The notes beneath the pieces were generated by a model. The model saw only the letters and a list, made by a program, of their open reading frames with translations, was not told the DNA's origin and searched no databases. Made by a program: the position numbers and the translations under genes. 64,000 nucleotides of DNA from Dyadobacter sp. SG02 (GTDB lineage: Bacteria; Bacteroidota; Bacteroidia; Cytophagales; Spirosomataceae), in NCBI RefSeq assembly GCF_900109045.1, contig NZ_FNYL01000005.1, forward strand, positions 431,550 through 495,549, in the 5' to 3' direction. Of the stretch, positions 1 through 8,745 are shown in pieces. How positions within the stretch are numbered: position 1 is the first letter of the stretch; the number at the start of each line of letters is the position of its first letter.

Positions 1-1050
1 GAATACCTGCACCGCATCGGATGCGTGGATCAGCTGATTTTTGCTTCCAATAGCCCCACCATGTCGGCAGGCGCGCACCGGACGTACATTGATTATGCCG
101 CCATCCCGGACCCCGACCGTGCCAAAATTGCGGGTGGCAACCTGATGCGATTGTTAAAAATCACTTCAAAACCCACAGTACGCGAGAACAAAAACGAGGA
201 CATCGTCATGCGTGCGGTACGCGCGGGCTCGCCCCTGCCCGTACCCGTGATCGACATGCATATGCATATGCTGCACGAGGGACTGAATAGCGGCGGCTGG
301 ACTTACCGCATGGAAAATGGCGGTCCGAAAGGCATTTTCGCGATGGCCAGGCGGCTGGGCTACCAGGGCGGCGGCATTATGAGCTGGAATGGTGTGGTAA
401 GCCAGAATGCGATTGCCGGTAACCCTTGCACCGCCGAGGCGCTCGATGTGGCTCCAAAAGGTTACTGGGGATTGGCGACTTTCGATCCGAGCCATTATAG
501 CCAGGAGGAACTACGTAAAATGATCGCGGAAGTATATGCCGACAAGCGGTTCATCGGCATGAAACCTTACCAGTTTTACGGCTTCGAATACCATGATCCG
601 GTGTATGATGTGTGGTGGGAATATGGTAATCAAAACAAATTTTACGGTTTGATCCACAACTCGCGCTCCGATTTGTTGGATGTGGAAACGCTTGCCGGGA
701 AATATCCCGACGTCCGCTGGGTGATCGCACACGCCGGCGGCAGCTATAAAATGGCTGATATGGCGATCGCGGCCATGAAAAAGTACCCGAATGTATTCGC
801 CGAAATCACCCTCACGCCCGTTCCGCTCGGGGTGATCGAATACCTCGTGGCCGGTGCCGGCGAAAACCGCATACTTTACGGCTCCGACCTCCCCATGCGC
901 GATCCGCGCCAGCAACTCGGATGGCTGGTATTCTCGACGTTGCCTTTGGAAATTAAAAAGAAAATACTGGCCGAAAATGCCATGCAAGTCATCAAGCCTT
1001 GCCTTGACCGGCTGCCGGAACATAGTAGGCCCTCATTGATCTCAAAATAG
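1..1050 (+). CDS. Amidohydrolase (TIM-barrel metal hydrolase), 5' end outside window
   Basis: The frame is open from base 1, so the gene starts outside the window; a GTG at 25 is only an internal codon. The first ~45 codons look like the end of one amidohydrolase domain (a GGNLMRLL-type C-terminal helix). After a linker, a second complete domain begins near base 250 with a metal-binding HxH (DMHMHM). Further metal-site candidates are a Lys (GMKPYQ), His in LIHNSR and VIAHAGG, and a catalytic Asp in LYGSDLPM. The tandem arrangement is read from the sequence; the Amidohydro_2 family is established; the substrate is unknown. The stop lies 11 bases before the next amidohydrolase, so the two form an operon. 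Confidence 0.8.
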   Translation, partial: EYLHRIGCVDQLIFASNSPTMSAGAHRTYIDYAAIPDPDRAKIAGGNLMRLLKITSKPTVRENKNEDIVMRAVRAGSPLPVPVIDMHMHMLHEGLNSGGWTYRMENGGPKGIFAMARRLGYQGGGIMSWNGVVSQNAIAGNPCTAEALDVAPKGYWGLATFDPSHYSQEELRKMIAEVYADKRFIGMKPYQFYGFEYHDPVYDVWWEYGNQNKFYGLIHNSRSDLLDVETLAGKYPDVRWVIAHAGGSYKMADMAIAAMKKYPNVFAEITLTPVPLGVIEYLVAGAGENRILYGSDLPMRDPRQQLGWLVFSTLPLEIKKKILAENAMQVIKPCLDRLPEHSRPSLISK

Positions 1051-1061
1051 AACCACAGACT

Positions 1062-1997
1062 ATGTGTAGCGCAAAAAACTTGTCGCGAAGGGAATTTCTG
1101 GCAGGTACCGGGGCATTGCTGCTCGGTAACGCCATCGGCGCAGCGGCTGAGCCTATCATCGATATTCATCAGCACGTGCATTATGCCGCACGACCGGACG
1201 ATGTGCTCGTAGCGCACCAGCGTGCCATGGGCATCACGCACACCATCCTGCTACCCGCCGGTACGCCGGCGTTCGGAACTTCTACCCATCAGGGAAAAAC
1301 CAACGGCCTGCAAGCCCAATGTGCAGGTAATGAGGCTTGTTATAATATCGCAAAGCAATATCCGGGCGAATTTACATTCGGGTCCAATGAAGTCCCTGAT
1401 CTGCCCGACGCCGTGCAGGAAATCGAAAAGTACCTGAAAATGGGCGCGCGTGTGATCGGCGAGTTGAAATTCGGGGTGGATTGCGATTCGAAGGAAATGC
1501 AGCAGGTTTATCAACTGGCCGAGGAGCACAATGTGCCCGTGTTGATGCATTGGCAGTTCCAGATGTTCAACTACAATTTCGAGCGCTTCCCTAAAATGCT
1601 CGAAAAATATCCGAAAGTGAATTTCATCGGTCACGCACAAACCTGGTGGGCGAATATCGATAAAAACCATTCGGACCAAAGCATTTTATACCCCAAAAAC
1701 AAAGTTATGCCCGGCGGCCTCACCGATCGCCTGCTGAGCGACTACCCGAATATGTTCGGCGATATGTCCGCCGGTTCCGGCTTGCTATCCATGACGCGTG
1801 ACGAAGACCACGCCCGCGCATTTCTGGCTCGCCATCAGGACAAACTTCTCTACGGCAGCGATTGCGACGACCACATCGGTTCGGGAGAAAAATGCCAGGG
1901 CGCGCAAACCATCGCCGAGATCCGTAAACTGGCCGGATCGAAGGAAATCGAGCGGAAAATACTTTATGGTAATGCTAAAAAGCTATTTAAAATATAA
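1062..1997 (+). CDS. Exported amidohydrolase with Tat signal
   Basis: A 311-residue metal-dependent hydrolase of the Amidohydro_2 family. The N-terminus carries a twin-arginine signal (SRREFLAGTGALLLG), so the folded enzyme is probably exported. Metal-site motifs are HQH at residues 36-38, a Lys in the GELKFG segment, His in LMHWQF and IGHAQ, and the late Asp in LYGSDCDD. It follows the tandem amidohydrolase by 11 bases and probably acts on a related compound. Substrate unknown. A strong hairpin follows the stop. Confidence 0.82.
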   Translation: MCSAKNLSRREFLAGTGALLLGNAIGAAAEPIIDIHQHVHYAARPDDVLVAHQRAMGITHTILLPAGTPAFGTSTHQGKTNGLQAQCAGNEACYNIAKQYPGEFTFGSNEVPDLPDAVQEIEKYLKMGARVIGELKFGVDCDSKEMQQVYQLAEEHNVPVLMHWQFQMFNYNFERFPKMLEKYPKVNFIGHAQTWWANIDKNHSDQSILYPKNKVMPGGLTDRLLSDYPNMFGDMSAGSGLLSMTRDEDHARAFLARHQDKLLYGSDCDDHIGSGEKCQGAQTIAEIRKLAGSKEIERKILYGNAKKLFKI

Positions 1998-2000
1998 CGA

Positions 2001-2032
2001 AAAAGCCCTCCTGAATAAACAGAAGGGCTTTT
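2001..2032. terminator. Bidirectional hairpin terminator
   Basis: Perfect 9-bp arms AAAAGCCCT / AGGGCTTTT lie between the ends of two convergent genes (stops at 1997 and 2051). The A-run on one side and T-run on the other let it terminate transcription from both directions. Confidence 0.8.
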
Positions 2033-2050
2033 CATCAAGCTGATATTACA

Positions 2051-3514
2051 TTAAACACCCAGGCTCCAACCTTCACGATAGTTGCGTCTTACCCACTGGT
2101 TGACCTCATCGAAGTTTGTCACCTTCATGTTTTGATAATCCCAAAGCATTTTCAGGTTCGATCCCGGATAGTCGAAACCGTTTCCGGTTGCACGTGGTTT
2201 CGGCATATCCGCGCCACGGATCGCGAGGTTCGCCATCAGGATCGCCTCCGTCAACGGGCCTGCTTTTTCGAATGGCGAGCTCAGCTCCATTTTGCCGTAA
2301 CCGGCGATACATCCCTCGACCCATTGCGCATAGTGGCCATCGGCCGAACCAGGCACACGGGCAAACTTCTGCTTCACTTTCACCTCCTCCATGCGCGAGA
2401 GCGGCAAAAGGCGCGGATTGGCCGCATATTCGCTGGCCATCATCTTACCTTTGGTACCCACGAAAAGGATACCGCTGTTACCATCGCCGAACAACTCGTT
2501 AGGACCTAATTCTTCCGGACGTTCCGGCTTGATACCGCCGTCCATCCAGTGCATCGTAACGTTTCCTTTTGTTTTCTTCGTTTTCGGGAAAGTAAGGGTC
2601 GCGTGGCTCGATGGCGGGCAGCTGTCGGGAAAAATCCCTCTTTTGCCAAACGCCGTAAACACACTTCCTACGCTCGCCTGCATATCCAATGCGTATTTCA
2701 GGTCGAGAATGCGGAATGGCGCCTCCATCAGGTGGCAACCGAGGTCGCCTAGTGCGCCTGTACCGTAATCCCACCATCCGCGCCAGCTTCCCGGGATCAG
2801 GTTGTCTACATATTCTTTGTAAGGCGCGGTACCGAGCCACAAGTTCCAGTCGAGTTCTTTCGGAACGGCCGGTTTATCGGTCGGCCAGGGAATACCTTGC
2901 GGCCAGATCGGGCGGTTGGTCCAGATGTAAACCGTGTGTACGTTACCAATAATGCCCGCGTCGTGCCATTCGTGCAATTGGCGGACACCGTCGCCCGACG
3001 ACCCCTGGTTACCCATTTGGGTTACCACCTTGTATTTGGCGGCCGCTTCGGTGAGCATCCGCGCTTCATAAATATCGTGCGTCATGGGCTTCTGCACGTA
3101 CACGTGCTTACCCAGTTGCATAGCTGCCATCGCTACCACCGCGTGCGTGTGATCGGGGGTCGAAACGGAAACAGCGTCGAAATTTTTGGATTCTTTTTCA
3201 AACATTTCCCGCCAGTCTTTGTAGTACTTGGCTTGTGGAAAGTTTTTAACGGAGGTGGCTGCACGTCTGTCGTCCACATCGCACAGGTAGCCGATATTGG
3301 CCTTACCGCTTTTGAAGAAATTGGCAATGTCGGAAGTTCCCTTTCCGCCCGCGCCTACCGCTGCTACGGTAATCTTATCGCTGGGTGCCACATAACCTTT
3401 GCCCAGCACGTGGCGGGGAACGATCATCAGGCCTGCTGCGGTACCTGCGGCCGCTTTAATGAAATCCCTCCGCGAAGAAGAAGGCTGCTCTTGAACGGTA
3501 TTCTTTTTTTCCAT
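2051..3514 (-). CDS. Gfo/Idh/MocA family oxidoreductase, Tat-exported
   Basis: A 487-residue NAD(P)-dependent sugar oxidoreductase-like protein. A Tat signal (SSRRDFIKAAAG) spans residues ~13-32. The Rossmann nucleotide motif GAGGKG is at ~54-59 and the family EKP-type motif appears as QKPMTH. The C-terminal half matches the Gfo/Idh substrate-binding domain. Exported members of this family in Bacteroidota keep a tightly bound cofactor and act on glycosides or sugars in the periplasm (family knowledge; substrate not known here). It is convergent with the amidohydrolase pair and shares the terminator between them. The ATG at 3514 precedes the Tat signal directly. Confidence 0.85.
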   Translation of the reverse strand: MEKKNTVQEQPSSSRRDFIKAAAGTAAGLMIVPRHVLGKGYVAPSDKITVAAVGAGGKGTSDIANFFKSGKANIGYLCDVDDRRAATSVKNFPQAKYYKDWREMFEKESKNFDAVSVSTPDHTHAVVAMAAMQLGKHVYVQKPMTHDIYEARMLTEAAAKYKVVTQMGNQGSSGDGVRQLHEWHDAGIIGNVHTVYIWTNRPIWPQGIPWPTDKPAVPKELDWNLWLGTAPYKEYVDNLIPGSWRGWWDYGTGALGDLGCHLMEAPFRILDLKYALDMQASVGSVFTAFGKRGIFPDSCPPSSHATLTFPKTKKTKGNVTMHWMDGGIKPERPEELGPNELFGDGNSGILFVGTKGKMMASEYAANPRLLPLSRMEEVKVKQKFARVPGSADGHYAQWVEGCIAGYGKMELSSPFEKAGPLTEAILMANLAIRGADMPKPRATGNGFDYPGSNLKMLWDYQNMKVTNFDEVNQWVRRNYREGWSLGV

Positions 3515-3717
3515 GTACGTGATTTTTTGATTTAGGAAATGGATATACAGATTACAGGTACTTCACCTCAATTTACTACTCGTCTAAGCACTTTTTTTCA
3601 AGTATTTACTCTGAATATTCCAATTATGGCTGCAAATCACCCTCCCTGACCCAATGAATGCATCAAAAAACCGCTGCTTTTTCATTAACTTTTACAAATC
3701 TTAAAACACCCCTTCCT

Positions 3718-4236
3718 ATGAAAACAAATTTCCAATTTCGCACCGCTCGGCTCAGCCCGCTACTCGCAGCCTGCACACTGCTCTTGCTATCTTTCACATT
3801 CCGTTCGGACGTAGGGAAGGGAAAGCTGGTTTACAAAACGGGCAGCAAGGAATTTGATATGAATATTAAATCGGCGTACTTCATCACCGGGCCGGACGGC
3901 TTCGATAGCGGCAAGAAGATCCGCCGCCTGCTATTCACAACCGCCGCGCTGGATGACAAAATCAAGGCGTGCGGCCCTATGAATTGTGTTGATCAATATA
4001 TCGAAGGCTTGCAGGTAGACCTCGATGCCGCGCCGAGACTGCTCTACTGGATCAGCCTGAACAACCAGTTGGTACAATATTCCGGCACCGCGCAAAACGA
4101 ATTTCTGACACTAACCACCGACAGCCCCGATCATCTGGCCGGCACTTTGAAATTCGACCAGTCGGCCTCCGGCGGCCCGGTGGTGGATGTTACATTTGAT
4201 GCGAAGCTCGTGAAGACGTTTACGAAGGCACGGTAG
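3718..4236 (+). CDS. Secreted protein of unknown function
   Basis: A 172-residue protein. The ATG at 3718 is chosen over the upstream 3658 because MKTNFQFRTARL begins a normal signal peptide (hydrophobic stretch LLAACTLLLLSFTF); the longer form would bury it. The mature part is short and beta-rich in appearance, with no recognised motif. Two Cys (ACGPMNC) could form a disulfide. It sits divergent from the Gfo/Idh gene across ~200 bases. Function not recognised. Confidence 0.65.
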   Translation: MKTNFQFRTARLSPLLAACTLLLLSFTFRSDVGKGKLVYKTGSKEFDMNIKSAYFITGPDGFDSGKKIRRLLFTTAALDDKIKACGPMNCVDQYIEGLQVDLDAAPRLLYWISLNNQLVQYSGTAQNEFLTLTTDSPDHLAGTLKFDQSASGGPVVDVTFDAKLVKTFTKAR

Positions 4237-4242
4237 CGGGTA

Positions 4243-4614
4243 TCAATCTAGACTTTCGAGCCTTTTGTCCAGCAGCGTATCACGGTAGCGCTTCATTTGA
4301 AACTTTATCTCCGCGAGCCTTTCGGAAGTTGTCTCATGGCATTGGATTTCAGTTTCAAGCTCCCGGACGTATTTCTTGACCTTCCATTCCGTGATAGTCA
4401 GTGACACCCAGCGTACCCCTTCCCGCAAGACTAAATTCTTGGTAACAACGAAACTGTGATAAGCAAAATAGGCCATCGTCCCAACAAGCACCAGCAATAT
4501 CTCTTTCGTTCGCCCATTGGGAAACTCCGAGATGACCGCACTTAGCAGCGTGGTAATTGCCGCAATGGCCTTGCTTTTCGGATAAGTTGGCTGAGGCTTC
4601 GCGCGCCCCGCCAT
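4243..4614 (-). CDS. Small membrane protein, downstream member of a coupled pair
   Basis: A 123-residue protein with one clear transmembrane stretch (EILLVLVGTMAYFAYHSFVV, residues ~38-57) and a charged C-terminal helix (~75-120) rich in Glu, Lys and Arg that may form a coiled coil. Its ATG overlaps the stop of the upstream small gene in the form TAATG, which indicates translational coupling. No family recognised. The overlap with a second small membrane protein suggests that the two act together. Confidence 0.6.
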   Translation of the reverse strand: MAGRAKPQPTYPKSKAIAAITTLLSAVISEFPNGRTKEILLVLVGTMAYFAYHSFVVTKNLVLREGVRWVSLTITEWKVKKYVRELETEIQCHETTSERLAEIKFQMKRYRDTLLDKRLESLD

Positions 4615-4832
4615 TATTCAAGAATATCTAAAATTTCCTGCGCCAAGCCATCCCTGTGATGCCTCCCCAGCGTGACCGACTTGCCTGTTTTAGGATTGGT
4701 CAGGACAAAGTCCCCGTAAATCGCATTATAAACAAATCGAACCGAGCGGTACACGAAGCGTCCCAATTGAAAAACTACCCAGGCGCCGGAGGCAATGAGA
4801 ATGAGGTCCGAAAGTAAGTCTGCTATTTCCAT
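4614..4832 (-). CDS. Small membrane protein, upstream member of a coupled pair
   Basis: A 72-residue protein with an N-terminal hydrophobic segment (LLSDLILIASGAWVVFQLG) followed by a short soluble tail holding a beta-hairpin-like stretch (FVLTNPKTGKSVTLG) and an acidic C-terminus. The tail recalls small accessory proteins that end in a TP(K/D)GxxVTL-type strand, but I cannot assign a family. The stop overlaps the start of the next gene (TAATG). The pair lies between a secreted unknown and an AraC regulator, with no nearby gene explaining its role. Confidence 0.55.
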   Translation of the reverse strand: MEIADLLSDLILIASGAWVVFQLGRFVYRSVRFVYNAIYGDFVLTNPKTGKSVTLGRHHRDGLAQEILDILE

Positions 4833-4921
4833 ATGTAAGTGTGGTTAAAGTGATGAAACGCCCGAAAGTATTATTTGCCTCCCGATAAACAAAATTCCAA
4901 TACCCCTCAATTTTTGATGCT

Positions 4922-5788
4922 TTATCCTGCGGCTTCTGTCGTGCGAAACTGCTTCCGATACGCGGCCGGCGTCATGCCGCCGAATTTGCGGAATTGCCTG
5001 AAAAAGAAGGGCGGACTTTCATACCCGCAGGCAAAACTGATCTCGGCGACCTGCATATCGGTTTCAATCAGCATCTTGGACGCGATATTAATGCGGTACT
5101 CGTTGAGAAAGGTAAAAAGCGGCTTTTGCATGGTCCGGCTGAAAAACCGCGAAAACGATTCCTCACTCATATATACGAGACCCGCAAGGGTAGTCAGCGT
5201 AATGCGTTCCGCGTAATGTTCCCTGATGTAATTGTAGACCGTGTTAATCCTTTGGTTATCCTCGTAATTGAGCGGATAGGCAAATCCCTGCTCGCACAGA
5301 AAATGGATATTTTTCACTGATGCCAGCAGTTCGAGTACTTCCAGAAACTTCATCAGCCGGGGAAATGGCTGCATTTCAAGCATTTCGGCCAGGATAGGGG
5401 TTACCATCCCCGACACCTCCTGGCTGAAACGTATCCCCTGCCCGGCCAATTGCAAAAGTCGTTTCACCGATTTAAACTCTTCCACATCCTGCCAGCCAGT
5501 CCCCATAAAATCTCCGGGCCATTGCGCAACGATAGAGCTCGCCGGGCCCTGGCTGTCGGGCGTATTTTTCCAGCAATGCGGGAGATTCGGGCCGAGCAAT
5601 ACCAGATCGCCCGCCTCGAAACTTTCCATACTATTGCCCACATAACGAATTCCCTCGCTTTGGAGAATGACAGTCAGCTCATACTCCGGGTGGTAATGCC
5701 ACGGGGCATCGAATTCCGCCACCTCATAGCCAAATATGCGAAACGAGGAATCGGGTAGCGGCTGAAATGCTTCGAATTGTGCTTTCAT
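4922..5788 (-). CDS. AraC family transcriptional regulator (cupin sensor)
   Basis: A 288-residue regulator. The N-terminal half is a cupin-type sensor domain (WHYHPEYELTVIL and a GDLVLLGPNLPHCW segment). The C-terminal ~100 residues hold the two helix-turn-helix motifs of the AraC family, ending in EISFACGYESPPFFFRQFRKFGG and PAAYRKQF. It is transcribed divergently from the PhyH-type dioxygenase, with an AT-rich 160-base gap, so it probably controls that gene. The ligand is likely a sugar or related small molecule, by family. Confidence 0.88.
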   Translation of the reverse strand: MKAQFEAFQPLPDSSFRIFGYEVAEFDAPWHYHPEYELTVILQSEGIRYVGNSMESFEAGDLVLLGPNLPHCWKNTPDSQGPASSIVAQWPGDFMGTGWQDVEEFKSVKRLLQLAGQGIRFSQEVSGMVTPILAEMLEMQPFPRLMKFLEVLELLASVKNIHFLCEQGFAYPLNYEDNQRINTVYNYIREHYAERITLTTLAGLVYMSEESFSRFFSRTMQKPLFTFLNEYRINIASKMLIETDMQVAEISFACGYESPPFFFRQFRKFGGMTPAAYRKQFRTTEAAG

Positions 5789-5948
5789 GAGCTCATAAGC
5801 GGTATTTGTACCCTATTTAGCAACTATTACAAATCAATATCCCAATATTAATACAAAATAAGTTAGTTATTGATCAAAATCAGCAACCTGCCAAGAAGAT
5901 GACATCCCGCATATTTGCATAACTAAAACTAATCCCGAACAAGAAATC

Positions 5949-6830
5949 ATGGAAGTAGCGACGCGGGACCTTTCCCAATATCATGAGTTGATATCCGACC
6001 TGTTCAAACAGCCTGCCAGCCGGGAGGAGTGGGAACAATACCGTCTTAGCGACGATCAAGTGGCATTTTTCCACGAAAACGGCTACCTCTCCAACGTCAA
6101 GTTGCTGGAAGACTGGCAGGTGGATGTGTTGAATGAGGAACTTGTCGCTGCTACTGACCCATCCAACCCCGGTCACCATTTGTATTACGAATTCCATTCC
6201 AACGAATCGGTCGATCCAAACGCGGTACTTTTGCACGCACTCGGTGCATGGCGCGTGACGGAAGGATTTCACGACGTGCTTTGGAATCCGGCTTTCGTCA
6301 TGGCTGCCAGCCAGTTGTTCGGCGAAAAGGCCGTGCGGTTCTGGCACGATCAGCTTTTCTGCAAGCCCGCGCGGCATGGCGGCGTGGTGGCCTGGCATCA
6401 GGATTATTCGTACTGGACGCGCTCGGTGCCCATGCAACACCTTACTTGCTGGACGGGCCTCGACGACTCGATGATCGAAAATGGCTGCCTTTATTATGTG
6501 CCCAAAAGCCACCGATGGGGCCTGCTCGACAAGCCCGAACTCGCCGGTGACATGGAAGGACTGATGCAATACCTGACCGACGAGCAAAAGGCCGAATTCA
6601 AACCGGTCCCGATTGAAATGAAACGCGGCTATGGCACATTCCACCATCCATTGATGGTTCATGGTTCCTATGAAAACCGCTCGGAGCGCTCACGACGTGC
6701 ATTTGTAATCAATGTTTTCGCGGACGGCACAATGTCCGATACCAATACCACACTGCTCGACGGCGTGCCCGTCATTCCGAAAGGAGAAAAATTAAAAGGG
6801 CAGTTTTTTCCGCTGCTTTTCGACGCATAA
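5949..6830 (+). CDS. Phytanoyl-CoA dioxygenase (PhyH) family Fe(II)/2-oxoglutarate oxygenase
   Basis: A 293-residue non-haem iron oxygenase. The facial triad is visible as the HxD of WHQDYSYW and the distal His in HHPLMVHGS, followed by an Arg-containing stretch (RSERSRRAFVINVF) that usually binds 2-oxoglutarate. PhyH enzymes hydroxylate a wide range of small molecules, so the substrate cannot be named. A CATATTTG box at 5910-5917, one base from the TAnnTTTG consensus, could be the promoter -7 element. The AraC neighbour is the likely regulator. Confidence 0.85.
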   Translation: MEVATRDLSQYHELISDLFKQPASREEWEQYRLSDDQVAFFHENGYLSNVKLLEDWQVDVLNEELVAATDPSNPGHHLYYEFHSNESVDPNAVLLHALGAWRVTEGFHDVLWNPAFVMAASQLFGEKAVRFWHDQLFCKPARHGGVVAWHQDYSYWTRSVPMQHLTCWTGLDDSMIENGCLYYVPKSHRWGLLDKPELAGDMEGLMQYLTDEQKAEFKPVPIEMKRGYGTFHHPLMVHGSYENRSERSRRAFVINVFADGTMSDTNTTLLDGVPVIPKGEKLKGQFFPLLFDA

Positions 6831-6874
6831 CGCTACTATTCCTAAATCCAAATTCATTAATGCACACACTCTAA

Positions 6875-6904
6875 AAGGGCTGCCCGTTCCGATGGGCAGC
6901 CTTT
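6875..6904. terminator. Hairpin terminator between convergent genes
   Basis: Arms GGCTGCCC (6878-6885) and GGGCAGCC (6894-6901) are perfect, extended by A-U/G-U pairs on the outside. It sits between the PhyH-type gene and the convergent membrane-protein gene and has A/T flanks on both sides. Confidence 0.75.
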
Positions 6905-6911
6905 CCCATTG

Positions 6912-8489
6912 TTAGCGCCGTGCCAGATAACGGAAGAAGAATTTATCGGGATCGCCCAGCTGCTGCCAGACAATGTAATTAGGCCCAAAGTCACGGATTT
7001 CGGGAGGTGTTTCAAACGATATGCGGTAGTTTTTCGCACTGTAAACCAGCTCTTCAATCGGAGTCAAAGCACCGGCTCCGAAAATGAGTACAGAGAAAAA
7101 TGCGCCTCTTTTGTTATTTCCAACGAGCCAGATAATTTGCTTAATCATAAAAACAGACAATACAAACAGCGGAGGCATTGAGAGTTTTATACACCAATCA
7201 TTCCATCTTCCCAGTATAAATATGGGGATAATTAATAATAGTGTAAATAAAAGTAGTACTGTCCCGTGTTTAAGTATTTTATTATTCGACAAAACAAATA
7301 TCGATGATACTATTCCAAACTCAACCAACACAAATATACTGTACTGAATCCAGTACCTGTCGATCACATTCGGCGCATAGAACATTCTGAATGAAAAGTC
7401 ATTGGAAACAATAAATGCAGCCAAGAGTATGCATATGAAGCAAGCCGAGGTATTTATTAAACTCAATTCCAGCCAATCTTTCCAATAGTGTTTAGCCATC
7501 GCAAAAAGAAAAGGAAGCAAACCAATGAGGCATAGAGGCGACCATAGCAACATCGATACGACTGCTAACGGAAAAATTCGCATAATAAGCGGATTGATTT
7601 GTCTTCGGTTCAGAATAATGCCGATTATCAACCAGGTTGGTAAACAATGGTGCGGCGACCAAAACAGATTCCTTGTGTGTGAAAAATAATGCAACGGGCT
7701 TAGCCACATCTCGGACCGGTCGGCTGTGAAGCGGAACAGGCTGTTCCAGACATAATCCATACCGCCAAACAGACTAATTCCCATAAAAACCATCAGGGTG
7801 ACCACATACCCCCGCCCTTGTACATACGTGCGTACGAGCATGAGCGCGAGCACCGTACCCACCCAGGAATAGGCGAAAAGAGCCAAATTAGCGGCTTTCC
7901 AGCCTAACAGCTTGCCCACAACCGCTGCGGGAAGGTAGTAGGCAAAATAATAGACATATGCCTTATCCGAAAGCGCCCCAAATTCACTTCCAAAGTATCC
8001 CGACCTGAAATACAATGGCCATGAGCCGGTTACAAGGTGCCACAGCAACGAACTTCGTATGCCCGAATCGAAATTACGATAGCCAATTCCGCCAATGCTG
8101 GAAAAAGACAGCCATATGAGTGCCAGGGCGCTCATTAACGCCAAGTGCCCGCGCCAGGCATGCCATTCCTGTAACAGATCCCTGTCTTTAATTTTATGAT
8201 CAGCAGGCAAAAGTGCATCACGGAAAAATCGATAACATGCATAGCAAACCAACCCGGTGATCGCCAGCGAAATTTCAGTTCTTACAAATCCATATATAAA
8301 AATAATCACCGGTAAAAGGAGATAACAAAAGGATATGATAGTCAATAAGTTGACAAGAATATAGCAAGAATATACATACTTCGTTTGAACTCCGGAAGAT
8401 GCCTCGGGTTTTGCTTTTTTAAATTCAATTGTTTTCACGAAAGAAAGCATACCAGCTTTCTCCACATTAGATAATGGAAGGGCTTTCAT
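6912..8489 (-). CDS. Polytopic membrane protein, possibly GT-C-like
   Basis: A 525-residue integral membrane protein with about ten or more hydrophobic segments and loops rich in Trp, His and Arg. The overall look (long first periplasmic loop with charged and aromatic residues, then many helices) resembles GT-C glycosyltransferases or other lipid-linked sugar-handling membrane proteins, but no diagnostic motif was identified. Base composition is more AT-rich than the neighbours, suggesting weaker constraint or transfer. It has no operon partner. A 20-bp perfect palindrome lies about 145 bases upstream. Confidence 0.6.
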   Translation of the reverse strand: MKALPLSNVEKAGMLSFVKTIEFKKAKPEASSGVQTKYVYSCYILVNLLTIISFCYLLLPVIIFIYGFVRTEISLAITGLVCYACYRFFRDALLPADHKIKDRDLLQEWHAWRGHLALMSALALIWLSFSSIGGIGYRNFDSGIRSSLLWHLVTGSWPLYFRSGYFGSEFGALSDKAYVYYFAYYLPAAVVGKLLGWKAANLALFAYSWVGTVLALMLVRTYVQGRGYVVTLMVFMGISLFGGMDYVWNSLFRFTADRSEMWLSPLHYFSHTRNLFWSPHHCLPTWLIIGIILNRRQINPLIMRIFPLAVVSMLLWSPLCLIGLLPFLFAMAKHYWKDWLELSLINTSACFICILLAAFIVSNDFSFRMFYAPNVIDRYWIQYSIFVLVEFGIVSSIFVLSNNKILKHGTVLLLFTLLLIIPIFILGRWNDWCIKLSMPPLFVLSVFMIKQIIWLVGNNKRGAFFSVLIFGAGALTPIEELVYSAKNYRISFETPPEIRDFGPNYIVWQQLGDPDKFFFRYLARR

Positions 8490-8633
8490 ATAGTTTTAAA
8501 ATAAAACGGCATAGAAATTCCCGCACGGATCGAAAAATCATTCGATCCCGAAGGTTGATTCATCATAAAATATTGGCAGCAGGTTATCCGAACGAGATAA
8601 TGGGGGCGCGCCAGGCGATAACGATGATATTTA

Positions 8634-8653
8634 TACGAAAAGCGCTTTTCGTA
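8634..8653. promoter_or_regulatory. 20-bp perfect palindrome, candidate operator
   Basis: TACGAAAAGC is followed directly by its exact reverse complement with no spacer. It lies in the 256-base gap upstream of the minus-strand membrane-protein gene and downstream of the phospholipase gene. A gapless even palindrome is typical of dimeric repressor sites; the regulator is not known. Apart from this palindrome and the hairpin at 8687-8709, nothing else was seen in the gap. Confidence 0.45.
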
Positions 8654-8686
8654 CCAGAACAGTCGTTTTTATTACTCACAAAAATA

Positions 8687-8709
8687 GGGACACCCGATTT
8701 GAGTGTCCC
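8687..8709 (-). terminator. Terminator of the phospholipase C gene
   Basis: Arms GGGACAC and GTGTCCC are separated by 9 bases; on the minus strand the hairpin is followed by TATTTTTG. It lies 37 bases after the phospholipase stop codon. Confidence 0.75.
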
Positions 8710-8745
8710 CGTTGCCAAAATTCATTATTTTTTATTCTTAATGTT

